A stretch of 64,000 nt of DNA from Oscillospiraceae bacterium (GTDB taxonomy: Bacteria; Bacillota; Clostridia; Oscillospirales; QAMX01): positions 42,254 to 106,253 of the forward strand of contig SVLQ01000010.1 of assembly GCA_015067825.1 (NCBI GenBank). The letters are read 5' to 3'. Both the position numbers and the translations under genes were made by a program. Numbering within the stretch: position 1 is the stretch's first letter; every line of letters begins with the position of its first letter. Shown in pieces: positions 8,540-17,863 of this stretch. Under the pieces are notes generated by a model, which searched no databases, was not told the origin of the DNA, and worked only from the letters and a program-made list of their open reading frames with translations.

Positions 8540-9142
8540 ATGATTGACAAGATGCGTCGATTGGAATTATGTATGAAAGAGTGTGCAGCGACCTTTGGCT
8601 GGAGCCTTTCGGGCAACTGTTTGGCGTGCAGCAAGGGCGCACTTTCGTTTTTGCTGCTGCCCACGCTGGAAGATGAGCAGATCAACTATTCGCTTTCCTA
8701 TCGCCTGACCGAATTTGACCGCATCTATCATGCAATGACCACCGCCAATATCTTCCCCGGCGCCAAAATCGCCGACGGCAGCCAACCGGTGGAATCGTGG
8801 GGGCTGATGTCGGTTTCGACGGCGATGCGCACGATCACCGGCCGCGCCGACCGCTTTGCCACCGCACTGGCGCAGCGCGTCAAAGATCCGGCCGAAAACC
8901 TCGATTTCCTCCGCTATCTCTATGCCCGCAGCATCCGCGATCTCAAACCGCCGCTCGATTATTCCTGCGAACTGATCCTCTCCTGCCTTCTGACCGGCGA
9001 TTTCGATGCCGCCGAAAAAGCAGCCGCCGCTGCCCGCCGAAACGGCGACAACGGCGGAGAACTCTATGACCATGTTCGCAGCTATATCAACCGCTATGCC
9101 CCGCAGGAATCCGCCCCGCAAGAGGGCATGAGCTGGTACTGA
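8540..9142 (+). CDS. Unknown protein, 200 residues
   Basis: Not recognised. A soluble 200-residue product with a Cys-containing N-terminus (ELCMKECAATFG, GNCLACSKG) and helical middle and C-terminal parts (DFDAAEKAAAAARRNGD looks like a single helical repeat). No signal peptide or membrane helix. It has a clear promoter (8464-8492), but its ribosome binding site is weak (GAGTGGG). Codon use matches neighbours and the frame is long and undisturbed, so it is probably real. Its 3' end overlaps the tail of the convergent Nif3-like gene by 49 bases. Confidence 0.75.
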   Translation: MIDKMRRLELCMKECAATFGWSLSGNCLACSKGALSFLLLPTLEDEQINYSLSYRLTEFDRIYHAMTTANIFPGAKIADGSQPVESWGLMSVSTAMRTITGRADRFATALAQRVKDPAENLDFLRYLYARSIRDLKPPLDYSCELILSCLLTGDFDAAEKAAAAARRNGDNGGELYDHVRSYINRYAPQESAPQEGMSWY

Positions 9143-9891
9143 AAAATCGGCTGATCGCTTTCGGCGCGCAAAAATTGCACCGAAGGAAGTGCCGCGGAGA
9201 GCCGTGCGATCACGCGGTCGCGCACCGGCGCTTCGGTCTCGTAGTGGCCGGCATCGACCAGCGAGATCTGCGCGCGCAGGGCATCCGCCGCGTGGTTATG
9301 GCGAAAATCGCCGCTGACAAAAACATCGGCGCCGCTCAAAACGGCTGCCTCAAAAAACGAAGCACCGCCGCCGCAGCAAACTGCGGCGGTTTTTATTTTG
9401 CGCCCACTGTCGACGAATTTGACCGCCGGCAGCCCGACTGCCGCGCGGATATGCTCGGCAAGCGCGCGCACATCGGCCAGTTCCTCCGGTACCTTCGCCA
9501 GCGCACAGCAGCCATCGGTTCCTTCGACCGTGACGACCTTTTCCAGACCGATCAGTTGCAGATAAGTATCGTTGACGCCGTCTTCGGCGACGTCGAGGTT
9601 CGTGTGCGCCGCAAGGATTGAGATCCCGCTGCGGATCGCCGCGTAGACCGGGTCGGACGCGCCGATTGCGCGCATGGGGTTGTAGATCAGCGGATGGTGG
9701 GCGAGGATGCAGTCGACGCCCTTTTCGGCCGCTTCGGCGACGATCGCGCGCGTTACGTCGACGACGACCATCACGCGCGAAACCGGCAGCTCCCGGCTGC
9801 CGACCAGAATTCCGCAGTTATCGGTGGGTTTTGCTTTTTCAAACGGGGCAAACGATTGGATCGCATCGTAGAGATCGCCGACGGTAGGCAT
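9094..9891 (-). CDS. Nif3-like dinuclear metal centre protein
   Basis: 265-residue member of the NIF3/YqfO (DUF34) family, ring-forming proteins with two metal ions per subunit and proposed GTP-cyclohydrolase or metal-handling roles. Visible ligands include ILAHHPLIYNPM (His pair), AAHTNLDVAEDGVND and the C-terminal FVSGDFRHNHAADA plus LVDAGHYETE. This short form lacks the inserted PII-like domain of YqfO. ATG 9891 follows AGAGAGGAAC; the longer frame from 9954 runs back into the preceding gene. It lies 17 bases after the 9909-11339 gene, so probably the last member of that minus-strand operon. Confidence 0.9.
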   Translation of the reverse strand: MPTVGDLYDAIQSFAPFEKAKPTDNCGILVGSRELPVSRVMVVVDVTRAIVAEAAEKGVDCILAHHPLIYNPMRAIGASDPVYAAIRSGISILAAHTNLDVAEDGVNDTYLQLIGLEKVVTVEGTDGCCALAKVPEELADVRALAEHIRAAVGLPAVKFVDSGRKIKTAAVCCGGGASFFEAAVLSGADVFVSGDFRHNHAADALRAQISLVDAGHYETEAPVRDRVIARLSAALPSVQFLRAESDQPIFQYQLMPSCGADSCGA

Positions 9892-9908
9892 ACAGAGTTC
9901 CTCTCTTC

Positions 9909-11339
9909 TCATTCTTTGGTCTGCGCCGCAAAGCGCAGGGAAAATAAATCGCATTCTTCCATTGTAAAGCGGATGGTCACGGGTTTGCCCGCAAACGCGG
10001 ACAAATCCCCGTCGAAATCGACAACGCGCTCCACGCTGTCGCCAAACAGCTCGCCGCTTTCCAGTCGGTTGCCCTCGGCGTCTTCGATTGTCACGAACAA
10101 ACTGCCGCGCGCAGAGGTGGCAAAATTGAGCACAAGCTCGCCGCCCGCGAAAACGAGCGGCTTCGTCACGGCAACTTTGGGGCTGCTGCCCACGGAAAGT
10201 CCGGCAAATCCGTCGATACGGTTCGTATAGCGGTAGAGTTCGGTCGGTATGCCCTGCCAGTGGTTTTCGAAAACGAACATCGAAAGCTCGCTAGCTGCGC
10301 CGCGGTCAGCCGACGGTGTTTCGAGCATGCCGTAGGCGGGATAACAATCGCCGTAGACCCAGTTGCGGCCGTTTTCTGCACCGGGGCGCAGGAACGCATC
10401 CTGATAGCGCGTGAAATGTGCGCCGTCACGCGAGGTGATAAACACACAGTCCGTCAGCGCCAACCCATAACGCGCCGAAGCCTCCATGCGGCGCCGGCGC
10501 ATCTCTTTGCCGCAAAGACGATCGTAATTTTTCGTCCACGCTTTGCGCTCAATGTAGCGCGAGGGAAACCCGATGTAAACGTGCGGTGCGCGGTAGTAGG
10601 GCGAGATCACATTGGTGTAGAGCGGCACGTCGAGCTCGTCGGAAAACGTGATCTGCCGGGAGGACGTCCAGTCGACGAAATCGGGTGAAGTCAGGCGGCG
10701 AATATCGCGCACACCGCTGCCGAATCCGCCGTCATGGAATCCGCGCACGTAAGCGACGTACTGCCGCTGTTCGGTGTCGTAGAACGCGGTATTGAGCGTG
10801 TCGTAATAATCTTCGTTTGAAATCATGGATCCGGGCGTAAAATGAATGCCGTCGGAACTCTCATAGGCGCGGAGATATGCACCGGAAGCACCGTGGTCGC
10901 CGGTGACCGCCTTGAATCGCGACTCGGGCGGGCAGTCCGGATTTTGATCGATAAAAACAAAGAAATTGTCAAACTTCTGCGTGTGTTCATCCAATAGAAT
11001 GTTATTTTCTTTCGATCCGTTGAACTCGCAAAGGCCGAGGGAAGGTTTTTCCCAATGCAGGCCGTCCCGGCTCTCGGCGTAGCAAACGCGGATCTCGTGG
11101 CGGCTGGGAACGTACCCGTCTTCGGTGATCTTCCACGCCAGATAATACATCCGCCAAAGGCCGTTGTCGCAGAGGAAGTTGAAATAGTCGCAGCCGTCGC
11201 CTTCCCACGGCTCGCCAAACTCCATCACTTTTTCACGCTTGACCGGCGAAAACCGCCGCAGCTCGGCCGTTGTTTTTGCCGGATCAAGGATCGTATCGTC
11301 CCACAGGGGTTCCAGACGCGTGCCGATATTGATTGCCAT
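9909..11339 (-). CDS. Glycosidase-like five-bladed propeller protein
   Basis: 476 residues with repeated blade signatures of the GH32/GH43/GH130-type propeller: CYAESRDGLHWEKP, YESSDGIHFTPG, LTSPDFVDWTSS and ITSRDGAHFTRYQD, each of the SxDGxxF/W kind. The last about 100 residues look like a beta-sandwich (LVFAGGELVLNFATSARGS). No signal peptide. AAGGAGG lies 7 bases before the ATG. It starts 12 bases after the lipoprotein gene upstream and ends 17 bases before the Nif3-like gene. A role in hydrolysing or binding an internalised glycan is likely by fold, but the substrate and the catalytic acids cannot be named with confidence. Confidence 0.75.
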   Translation of the reverse strand: MAINIGTRLEPLWDDTILDPAKTTAELRRFSPVKREKVMEFGEPWEGDGCDYFNFLCDNGLWRMYYLAWKITEDGYVPSRHEIRVCYAESRDGLHWEKPSLGLCEFNGSKENNILLDEHTQKFDNFFVFIDQNPDCPPESRFKAVTGDHGASGAYLRAYESSDGIHFTPGSMISNEDYYDTLNTAFYDTEQRQYVAYVRGFHDGGFGSGVRDIRRLTSPDFVDWTSSRQITFSDELDVPLYTNVISPYYRAPHVYIGFPSRYIERKAWTKNYDRLCGKEMRRRRMEASARYGLALTDCVFITSRDGAHFTRYQDAFLRPGAENGRNWVYGDCYPAYGMLETPSADRGAASELSMFVFENHWQGIPTELYRYTNRIDGFAGLSVGSSPKVAVTKPLVFAGGELVLNFATSARGSLFVTIEDAEGNRLESGELFGDSVERVVDFDGDLSAFAGKPVTIRFTMEECDLFSLRFAAQTKE

Positions 11340-11351
11340 AGTAAATCCTCC

Positions 11352-12572
11352 TTACGGTTCCGTCGCCTCGTCGGTGCGGCCGGTCGTATCGTAGAGACTA
11401 AAGGTATCACGCAAGGTCTTGCAGTAAACGCCGTCGGGCTCGACGATACCCGCAAAGAGCTCGCTCGCCCCTGAACTGTTGGCATAGGCGCGGCAAAGAG
11501 CGATTTTGCCCTCAAAGGTATCGAGGAAGTAGAGCTCCTGACCGTCGGCAAAGAAGCTTGGGCAAACGTAGCTGGTACCGTCGCCGCCGCAGATCAGCAG
11601 TGTTTTGCCGTTGGAATTGACAAAAATGCCGTAAGCGGTTGTGTCGGATTCGCCGAGGCTGTAGGCTGCAACGTCGCCGTCGGCGGAGATGGCGCAGCCA
11701 AGCATCGGTGCGTAGCCGCCGGACAGGTACGAATAGGTGCGGTCGGTCAGATCGAGCACAAAGAGACTTTCAAACAGATCCGAGCTCGAGCGGAAGGTCG
11801 GGGCGATCAGCGTATTGCCGTCGGCGGAGATCGAAAGCTCGCCGTTGGCCGTGATCTGCGGGATTCGTCCGGAAAAATCCGAAAGCGCGCCGTCCATAAC
11901 CGAGAAAAGCATCAAGCTGCGCGTTTCAGAGCTCGATTCCGTCACCGCAAGCACGCAGGTGCTACCGTCGGGCGTCCATGCCACGGGTTCGACTGCGGCG
12001 TTGCGCGCAAACATCGAAGCGGCGTATTCGTCGGGATCGCTTGCGCCCGGCACCGTCACGCAAATCGAAAGCAGCTGTGTGCGGCCGATGTCGTCGGCGC
12101 AAACCGTGTAGACCGCGCGGGAACGGTCGGGCGAGAACGAGACTGCGCCGATGTAGCCGGTTTCGGGCTGGGCGATCAGCGCGGTGCTTTCACCGCTGAC
12201 AGGGTCAAACCGCGTCACCCCCTCCGTCAGCGAACGGAAAATTGCCGCCTCGCCGTCGGAACAAACATATTCGGCATTTTTTGCCGCCAGCAGCACGCGT
12301 GAACCGTCCAGCGGTGCGCAGAACGAATCGCTGCCGCCGCGAAAATAGACGTATCCGCCCTCCGGTGAAAACACGGGCTCGGCCAGATATCTCCCTTGGT
12401 GGAGCAGGGTATGCGAGTCGTCGTCGAAACGGTAGAGCATCAGCCCGTCTTCGCCGATGTAGGCCGCCATGCAGCCGGCATCTCGCGGGAGTTCCTCGGC
12501 CGCACAGCCCGCAGTCAGTGCGAGCAGTACCGCTGCCAGAACGAGCAGCAGTCGAAATTTCTTACGGTTCAC
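11352..12572 (-). CDS. Propeller-type lipoprotein
   Basis: 406-residue secreted lipoprotein. The N-terminus has basic residues, a hydrophobic stretch (LLLVLAAVLLALTAGC) and a lipobox LTAGC, so Cys 23 should be lipidated. The body contains repeats such as EPVFSPEGGYVYFRGG, AVSFSPDRSRAVYTV and LSISADGNTLIAP, typical of TolB/WD40-like propellers. The start is GTG behind AAGGAAGG. First of a probable three-gene operon with the glycosidase-like and Nif3-like genes. It may sense or bind a ligand outside the membrane; no enzyme motif is visible. Confidence 0.82.
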   Translation of the reverse strand: MNRKKFRLLLVLAAVLLALTAGCAAEELPRDAGCMAAYIGEDGLMLYRFDDDSHTLLHQGRYLAEPVFSPEGGYVYFRGGSDSFCAPLDGSRVLLAAKNAEYVCSDGEAAIFRSLTEGVTRFDPVSGESTALIAQPETGYIGAVSFSPDRSRAVYTVCADDIGRTQLLSICVTVPGASDPDEYAASMFARNAAVEPVAWTPDGSTCVLAVTESSSETRSLMLFSVMDGALSDFSGRIPQITANGELSISADGNTLIAPTFRSSSDLFESLFVLDLTDRTYSYLSGGYAPMLGCAISADGDVAAYSLGESDTTAYGIFVNSNGKTLLICGGDGTSYVCPSFFADGQELYFLDTFEGKIALCRAYANSSGASELFAGIVEPDGVYCKTLRDTFSLYDTTGRTDEATEP

Positions 12573-12608
12573 GGTGTTCCTTCCTTTTTATCCATCATAA
12601 TTCGTTGT

Positions 12609-14312
12609 TTATTCCCAGCGGTACATCGCCAGCATTTGCGGCGAAACGCCAATCTCAAAGACGGTCTCGCCGCCGCGAACGTAAAGTGGCGCGGTCCTTG
12701 CGCCCGTGCGCAGGTTCATAAGCACGCTCGCTTCGCCCTTGACGTGGAGCTTGGCGATCGAGCCGTGATCCAAAAACGACCGCAGCGCGACGGTCTGATC
12801 CTTGCGCGGGAAAAGCGCGATCTTCGTTTGGCCCTCGAGCCAGACGTTTAGGTCGGCTGAGAGATATTTCCGCAGATACGCCCACACGGGTGCGGGGATA
12901 TCGTAGCAATCGGAATAGCTGTCGGGGATGTTCAGAACGTAGGCGCGTCCGGCGGCATAACGGCTGTAGGCGAGGAGGATATTCGGCGAAGCGTCCCGAA
13001 GCTGCATCGCGAGGAACGTGTTTTCGTTCGTGATCCAGTCGATCATCGGCAAATTGATCGGGTGCGAGGCGTGGTAATAGTCCGTCCGATCCGACCAGCC
13101 AACGTCGAACCCGCCGAACTCGCTGCCGAGCTGGCTACGGGCGGTGACGCGCATAGCCGTGCAGTCGGAAATGCCCTTGTCCTGCAAAATCGCCAGACAT
13201 CCCGACGTCATGCAAACGTTTCCGCCGCGCACAAGATGCGCCTTGATCTTTTCGACGAGGGTTTCATCCTTCGTCGACGCCGCCGTTAAGATCACCATGC
13301 CGCTTTCCGGGAACAGCGCCACCGGATCGGCCGGCACGCCGCACATCCCGAGGAAGTCGAAGACGTGGTCTTCGCCGTTGGAATGGAACGGCAGATAAAC
13401 AGGGATGCCGGTTGCTTCGCCGAGTTGGGCGCGCGCCGCATCGAGTTTTTCCAGACGCACCCCAAGGGCGGCGATCGATTCGCTCTCGCGGCAGAGCGCC
13501 CAGCTGTACATCGTCAGTTCTTTCGCCTCGGCCAGCAGTGTCAGTTCGACCTGTTCCAAAAACAGATCAACGCTGTTGGCGCACATTGTGGAATCGAACC
13601 AGCCGCCGCGGTTATGATAGGGCGGCAGATGCTCAAGCCAGCGAATGAGCGAATAGGAGGTATAGCGCGGATTGCGGAAGAGGGAATAGGTCGTGTGGCG
13701 CGTTTCGGTGCCGGCGTAGATCTCGTCGAACATCGGCGGCTGGTGCTCGGTATCGTAGCCGAGCCATTGGAACGATTCGTGCCACGTCGGATATTTTAAG
13801 GTTAATTTGACGTTTGGATTGGCGGCTTTGGCCGGGGCAATCACGTGGTCGCGCGAAAACGCCGTCATCAGCTCGCGGCGGTATTCCTCCCACGTGCGGT
13901 CACCCTTGGCCTTGCGGCAGACTTCGCAGGTACAGTCGGTGACAAAATAGTCGTCGAGGATGATCTCGTCGAATTCGCGCGCGACAAAGGCCATCATATC
14001 GTCAAACATGGCGATCACACGCGGATCGGCGTAGCACATGCCCTTGGCCGTGGGCGAAAATTCCTTACATACCGGCATGATGCCCGTGGCGACCTCGATC
14101 CCGCGGGCTTGGAAGAAATCGCGCGCGGCGAGGAGAAGCTTGCGGTCGGTCTGCTTGCCGCGGAAGCACTCGACGTAAATTTTCGTCAAGCGCAGATGCT
14201 TTTCGAGGAAGGCGAGCTCTTTTTCCGCCGCACCCGGCGTTTGGAACACGCGCTCCACATCCTGCGTGGTCATGTAAACAGACATGGCGTAGCTTTTGTA
14301 GGTTCGTTCCAT
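12609..14312 (-). CDS. TIM-barrel glycosidase-like protein, tandem copy A
   Basis: 567 residues. The first about 300 residues look like a (beta/alpha)8 barrel with DEIILDDYFVTDCTCEVCRK, a Cys-rich acidic loop that could hold catalytic acids. Residues about 310-400 (VFDFLGMCGVPADP, GMVILTAASTKDE, VRGGNVCMTSG) resemble the amidotransferase-like domain of GH42 enzymes. A C-terminal beta-sandwich ends with FEIGVSPQMLAMYRWE. No signal peptide. GGAGG lies 8 bases before the ATG. The downstream neighbour in transcription order is the lipoprotein at 11352. It is a near-duplicate of the gene at 14334-16037, of exactly equal length. The function is unproven. Confidence 0.75.
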   Translation of the reverse strand: MERTYKSYAMSVYMTTQDVERVFQTPGAAEKELAFLEKHLRLTKIYVECFRGKQTDRKLLLAARDFFQARGIEVATGIMPVCKEFSPTAKGMCYADPRVIAMFDDMMAFVAREFDEIILDDYFVTDCTCEVCRKAKGDRTWEEYRRELMTAFSRDHVIAPAKAANPNVKLTLKYPTWHESFQWLGYDTEHQPPMFDEIYAGTETRHTTYSLFRNPRYTSYSLIRWLEHLPPYHNRGGWFDSTMCANSVDLFLEQVELTLLAEAKELTMYSWALCRESESIAALGVRLEKLDAARAQLGEATGIPVYLPFHSNGEDHVFDFLGMCGVPADPVALFPESGMVILTAASTKDETLVEKIKAHLVRGGNVCMTSGCLAILQDKGISDCTAMRVTARSQLGSEFGGFDVGWSDRTDYYHASHPINLPMIDWITNENTFLAMQLRDASPNILLAYSRYAAGRAYVLNIPDSYSDCYDIPAPVWAYLRKYLSADLNVWLEGQTKIALFPRKDQTVALRSFLDHGSIAKLHVKGEASVLMNLRTGARTAPLYVRGGETVFEIGVSPQMLAMYRWE

Positions 14313-14333
14313 TTCGGTCGCCTCCGTTTCGGT

Positions 14334-16037
14334 TTATTCCCAGCGGTACATTGCCAGCATTTGCGGCGAAACGCCGATCTCAAAGACGGTCTCGCCGCCG
14401 CGAACGTAGAGCGGCGCGGTCCTTGCGCCCGTGCGCAGGTTCGTAAGCGCACTCGCCTCGCCCTTGACGTGGAGCTTGGCGATCGAGCCGTGATCCAAAA
14501 ACGACCGCAGCGCGACGGTCTGATTCTTGCGCGGGAAAAGTGCGATCTTCGTCTGGCCCTCGAGCCAGACATTCAAGTCGGCGGAGAGATATTTCCGCAG
14601 ATACGCCCACACGGGTGCGGGGATATCGTAGCAATCGGAATAACTGTCGGGGATGTTCAGAACGTAGGCGCGTCCGGCGGCATAGCGGCTATAGGCGAGG
14701 AGAATATTCGGCGAAGCGTCCCGGAGCTGCATCGCAAGGAACGTGTTTTCGTTCGTGATCCAGTCGATCATCGGCAGATTGATCGGGTGGGACGCGTGGT
14801 AATAGTCCGTCCGATCCGACCAGCCAACGTCGAACCCGCCAAACTCGCTGCCAAGCTGGCTGCGGGCGGTGACGCGCATGGCCGTGCAGTCGGAAATGCC
14901 TTTATCCTGCAGGATCGCCAGACACCCCGATGTCATACAGACGTTCCCGCCGCGCACAAGATGTGCCTTGATCTTTTCGACGAGGGCTTCATCCTTCGTC
15001 GACGCCGCCGTTAAGATCACCATGCCGCTTTCCGGGAACAGCGCCACCGGATCGGTTGGCACACCGCACATCCCAAGGAAATCGAAGACGTGATCTTCGC
15101 CGTTGGAATGGAACGGCAGATAAACAGGGATGCCCGCAGGCTCGCCCAGAGCGGCCAAGGGCTTTGAGAGCTTTTCGAGTCGCACGCCGAGGGCGGCGTG
15201 GGATTCGCTGCCGATGCTCAAGCTCCAGTCAAAGAGCGTGACCTCGCGCGGGGCGGCCATCAGCGTAAGCTCGGCCTGTTCCATAAAGATATCCGCACTG
15301 TTGGCGCAGAGGATCGAATCGAACCACGCGCCGCGCGTGTTGCGCGGCGGAAAGCTTTGGAGCAGACGCAACAGCGAATAGGAGGTATAGCGCGGATTGC
15401 GGAAGAGCGAATACGTCGTGTGGCGCGTTTCGGTGCCGGCGTAGATCTCGTCGAACATCGGCGGCTGGTGCTCGGTGTCGTAGCCGAGCCATTGGAACGA
15501 TTCGTGCCACGTCGGATATTTTAAGGTTAATTTGACGTTTGGGTTGGCGGCCTTGGCCGGGGCGATCACGTGGTCGCGCGAGAACGCCGTCATCAGCTCG
15601 CGGCGGTATTCCTCCCATGTGCGGTCGCCCTTGGCTTTGCGGCAGACTTCGCAGGTGCAGTCGGTGGCAAAAAAGTCGTCGAGGATGATCTCGTCGAATT
15701 CGCGCGCGGCGAAAGCCATCATATCGTCGTACATTGCGGCGATTTTTGGGTCGGCGTAGCACATGCCCTGTCCCGTCGTCGCCAGTCTGGCCGAAACGGG
15801 CATCATGCCGGTTGCAACCTCGATCCCGCGGGCTTGGAAGAAATCGCGCGCGGCGAGGAGTAACTTGCGGTCGGTCTCGCGTTCGCGGAAAAACTCGGCG
15901 TAAACTTTTGTCAGGCGCAGGTGCTTTTCGAGGAAGGCGAGCTCTTTTTCCGCGAGTCCGGGTTCGGAAAAAATGTGTTCCAGCGTGTGGGTGGTCAGAT
16001 AAACCGACAATTCAAAGGTGTCGTAGCTCTGTTTCAT
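14334..16037 (-). CDS. TIM-barrel glycosidase-like protein, tandem copy B
   Basis: 567 residues, same length and layout as the adjacent copy A. Residues 126-222 are identical to A and about 302-567 nearly so, while 1-30 and 223-301 differ strongly, giving a mosaic. The start ATG 16037 is set by AAGGAGG 8 bases upstream; the frame remains open further back without a ribosome binding site. The gap to copy A is 21 bases, so the two are co-transcribed. The variable segment 223-301 may form part of the substrate pocket, implying related but different substrates. No signal peptide, so cytoplasmic. Confidence 0.75.
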   Translation of the reverse strand: MKQSYDTFELSVYLTTHTLEHIFSEPGLAEKELAFLEKHLRLTKVYAEFFRERETDRKLLLAARDFFQARGIEVATGMMPVSARLATTGQGMCYADPKIAAMYDDMMAFAAREFDEIILDDFFATDCTCEVCRKAKGDRTWEEYRRELMTAFSRDHVIAPAKAANPNVKLTLKYPTWHESFQWLGYDTEHQPPMFDEIYAGTETRHTTYSLFRNPRYTSYSLLRLLQSFPPRNTRGAWFDSILCANSADIFMEQAELTLMAAPREVTLFDWSLSIGSESHAALGVRLEKLSKPLAALGEPAGIPVYLPFHSNGEDHVFDFLGMCGVPTDPVALFPESGMVILTAASTKDEALVEKIKAHLVRGGNVCMTSGCLAILQDKGISDCTAMRVTARSQLGSEFGGFDVGWSDRTDYYHASHPINLPMIDWITNENTFLAMQLRDASPNILLAYSRYAAGRAYVLNIPDSYSDCYDIPAPVWAYLRKYLSADLNVWLEGQTKIALFPRKNQTVALRSFLDHGSIAKLHVKGEASALTNLRTGARTAPLYVRGGETVFEIGVSPQMLAMYRWE

Positions 16038-16219
16038 CCGATCGTCCTCCTTGGCGCGCATTGCGGTTTTATGCACGGAAAATCTTCCGATTCGACAGTT
16101 TTCCGATAGAATAATAGCATAAGCACCCAAACTTGTCAATCATTTTTTTGATTTCTTCGCCGTGTGCCGTACCCTTCACAAACTTTCTGTAAATTTTTGC
16201 GAATTGTCCAAAATAAGGC

Positions 16220-16248
16220 TTGAAAAAACAGCGGTTTTGATATAAAAT
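16220..16248 (+). promoter_or_regulatory. Promoter of the carboxypeptidase-like gene
   Basis: TTGAAA (16220-16225), 17-base spacer and TAAAAT (16243-16248) inside an AT-rich stretch; 79 bases before the ATG at 16327. Confidence 0.6.
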
Positions 16249-16326
16249 ATAAGAGAGAAAGTTCTGCCCTTTTCTTGTGATCGTTTGGGGCAGTTCGTAC
16301 CGACGGAAACAGGAGGAATGGGAAAT

Positions 16327-17766
16327 ATGAAAGGCAAACGATTCAGAAGCTTCACAGGGGTGCTGCTTGCGCTCTTACTGATGGTCACCATGTGTGTTCC
16401 CGTTCTGGCCGCACCGCCGGAAATGAACTCCGACTACTACATTTTGATGGACGTGGCCTCCGGCCAGGTTCTCGCCTCGAAAAACGCCGATTCGCAGCTG
16501 CCGCCGGCCGGCCTTGTCAAGATCCTGACGGGTTTGGTTGCCGCCGAAAACATGATCGACGACACCTCCAAGCTCACGGTCACTTCTTCCGCGCTGTCGC
16601 CGCTGGGTACGGGCGTGAAGAACATCGGCCTTGCCGCCGGTGAGATGATCACGATGGCCGACTGTATGAACGCGATGCTGATGGTCTCGGCCAACGACGC
16701 CGCCAACGTCGTGGCGGAATCGGTCGGCACCACGCTGGAAAGCTTCATGACCATGCTTTCCAACCGCGCGATCGCGCTGGGCGCGACCTCGACCGTACTC
16801 AAAAACCCCAACGGCCTCAATGCCGAGGGTCAGGTCAGCACGCCCCATGACCTCGCGCTGATTGCCCGCGCCGCGCTCTCCAACGAGACCTTCCTCAAAT
16901 ATTTCGGCAAAGTCAGCTACACGCTGGAACCCACCAACAACCGTGCGGAAGCCAAGGTCATGAACACGAGCTTCCTGATGCTCCGCGACGGCGACTATTC
17001 CTATGAAGGCATCGTCGGCGGTATGGTCGGCTACACCAGTGCTTCGAAATACGTCACGATGGCCACCGCCGAGAAAGATGGCCGCCAGCTGATTGCCGTT
17101 GTCATGATGGCCGAAACCGAAGCCGAGCTCTACAGCGATGCGGCCGCTCTGCTCGACCACGGCTTCAACGATTTCACCAGTGCTTCCGTTCCCAATAACC
17201 TCACGCTCTTTGTCGCGGATCTGGCTCAGGAAGGCGTGAAGATCGGCACGGTCGAATTCCGCCTCCGCGAGTCCGTCTCGCTCCTGCTCTCTGCTGACTA
17301 CGATACCACCAAGATTCTGGTCGTTCCCAACAGCGTACCTGCGGTCATCACCGCCGGCTCGTCGCAGGAATACACGGCCAATATCGTTTACCGCACCAAC
17401 CCCGAGGATCTGAGCCAGGATGTTCTGCTGATGGAAAATGTTGTGCTCGCCTCGTTCGAACAGATCGACACCTCGATCGTCCCGGGTGATCCGACTTCCT
17501 CCACCCCGCCTGCCACCAATGCGAGCGGCGAACCGATCGCCACCACGCCGGGCAGCGCCGGTGAAGACCCCGCCGACGAACCGAGCGAAGGCGGCGGCTT
17601 CTGGAAGGTCATCAAGGTCATCCTCAAGATCCTGCTCTATATCATCCTTGTTTTGGTGATCCTGATTGTCATCTTCATCGCCACGCTGTTCATCATGCGC
17701 GAAGTCAAGCGCCGCAAACGCCGCAAGGCCCGTCAGGCGCGTATGCAGCAGCGCTACCACGACTAA
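16327..17766 (+). CDS. D-Ala-D-Ala carboxypeptidase (S11) homologue lacking the catalytic serine
   Basis: 479 residues from ATG 16327 (AGGAGG at 16311-16316; the longer frame would spoil the signal peptide). A signal peptide (VLLALLLMVTMCVPVLAAPP) is followed by an S11 penicillin-binding-protein domain. The SxN motif is intact (MVSANDAANVV). The SxxK motif reads PPAGLVK, with Gly in place of the nucleophilic Ser, and the KTG motif region reads GGMVGYT with the Lys missing. The enzyme should therefore be inactive. A C-terminal PBP5-like beta domain, a linker rich in Pro/Thr/Ser and a strong transmembrane helix with a basic tail follow. Probably a peptidoglycan-binding or scaffold pseudoenzyme. 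Single-gene unit with its own terminator. Confidence 0.9.
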   Translation: MKGKRFRSFTGVLLALLLMVTMCVPVLAAPPEMNSDYYILMDVASGQVLASKNADSQLPPAGLVKILTGLVAAENMIDDTSKLTVTSSALSPLGTGVKNIGLAAGEMITMADCMNAMLMVSANDAANVVAESVGTTLESFMTMLSNRAIALGATSTVLKNPNGLNAEGQVSTPHDLALIARAALSNETFLKYFGKVSYTLEPTNNRAEAKVMNTSFLMLRDGDYSYEGIVGGMVGYTSASKYVTMATAEKDGRQLIAVVMMAETEAELYSDAAALLDHGFNDFTSASVPNNLTLFVADLAQEGVKIGTVEFRLRESVSLLLSADYDTTKILVVPNSVPAVITAGSSQEYTANIVYRTNPEDLSQDVLLMENVVLASFEQIDTSIVPGDPTSSTPPATNASGEPIATTPGSAGEDPADEPSEGGGFWKVIKVILKILLYIILVLVILIVIFIATLFIMREVKRRKRRKARQARMQQRYHD

Positions 17767-17773
17767 AAGATTT

Positions 17774-17813
17774 CAAGCCACGGAAACGAGAGTTTCCGTG
17801 GCTTGTTTTTTTT
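17774..17813 (+). terminator. Terminator of the carboxypeptidase-like gene
   Basis: Perfect 14-bp stem (17774-17787 with 17792-17805), GAGA loop, T8 tract. The -35 of the next gene lies inside its 3' arm. Confidence 0.92.
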
Positions 17814-17831
17814 AGCGCTTTATGGTATACT
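17803..17831 (+). promoter_or_regulatory. Promoter of the first modular lipoprotein gene
   Basis: TTGTTT (17803-17808), 17-base spacer, extended TGG plus TATACT -10 (17826-17831). It overlaps the terminator of the preceding gene. Confidence 0.65.
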
Positions 17832-17863
17832 CAAAACAGAAATCCAAAAGGGGAGGGCTTGGG

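Noticed and set aside
16375..17760. A 461-residue minus-strand frame opposite the carboxypeptidase-like gene
   Set aside because: Histidine/arginine/glycine-rich shadow translation with no start signal. The plus-strand gene has signal peptide, domains, promoter and terminator.
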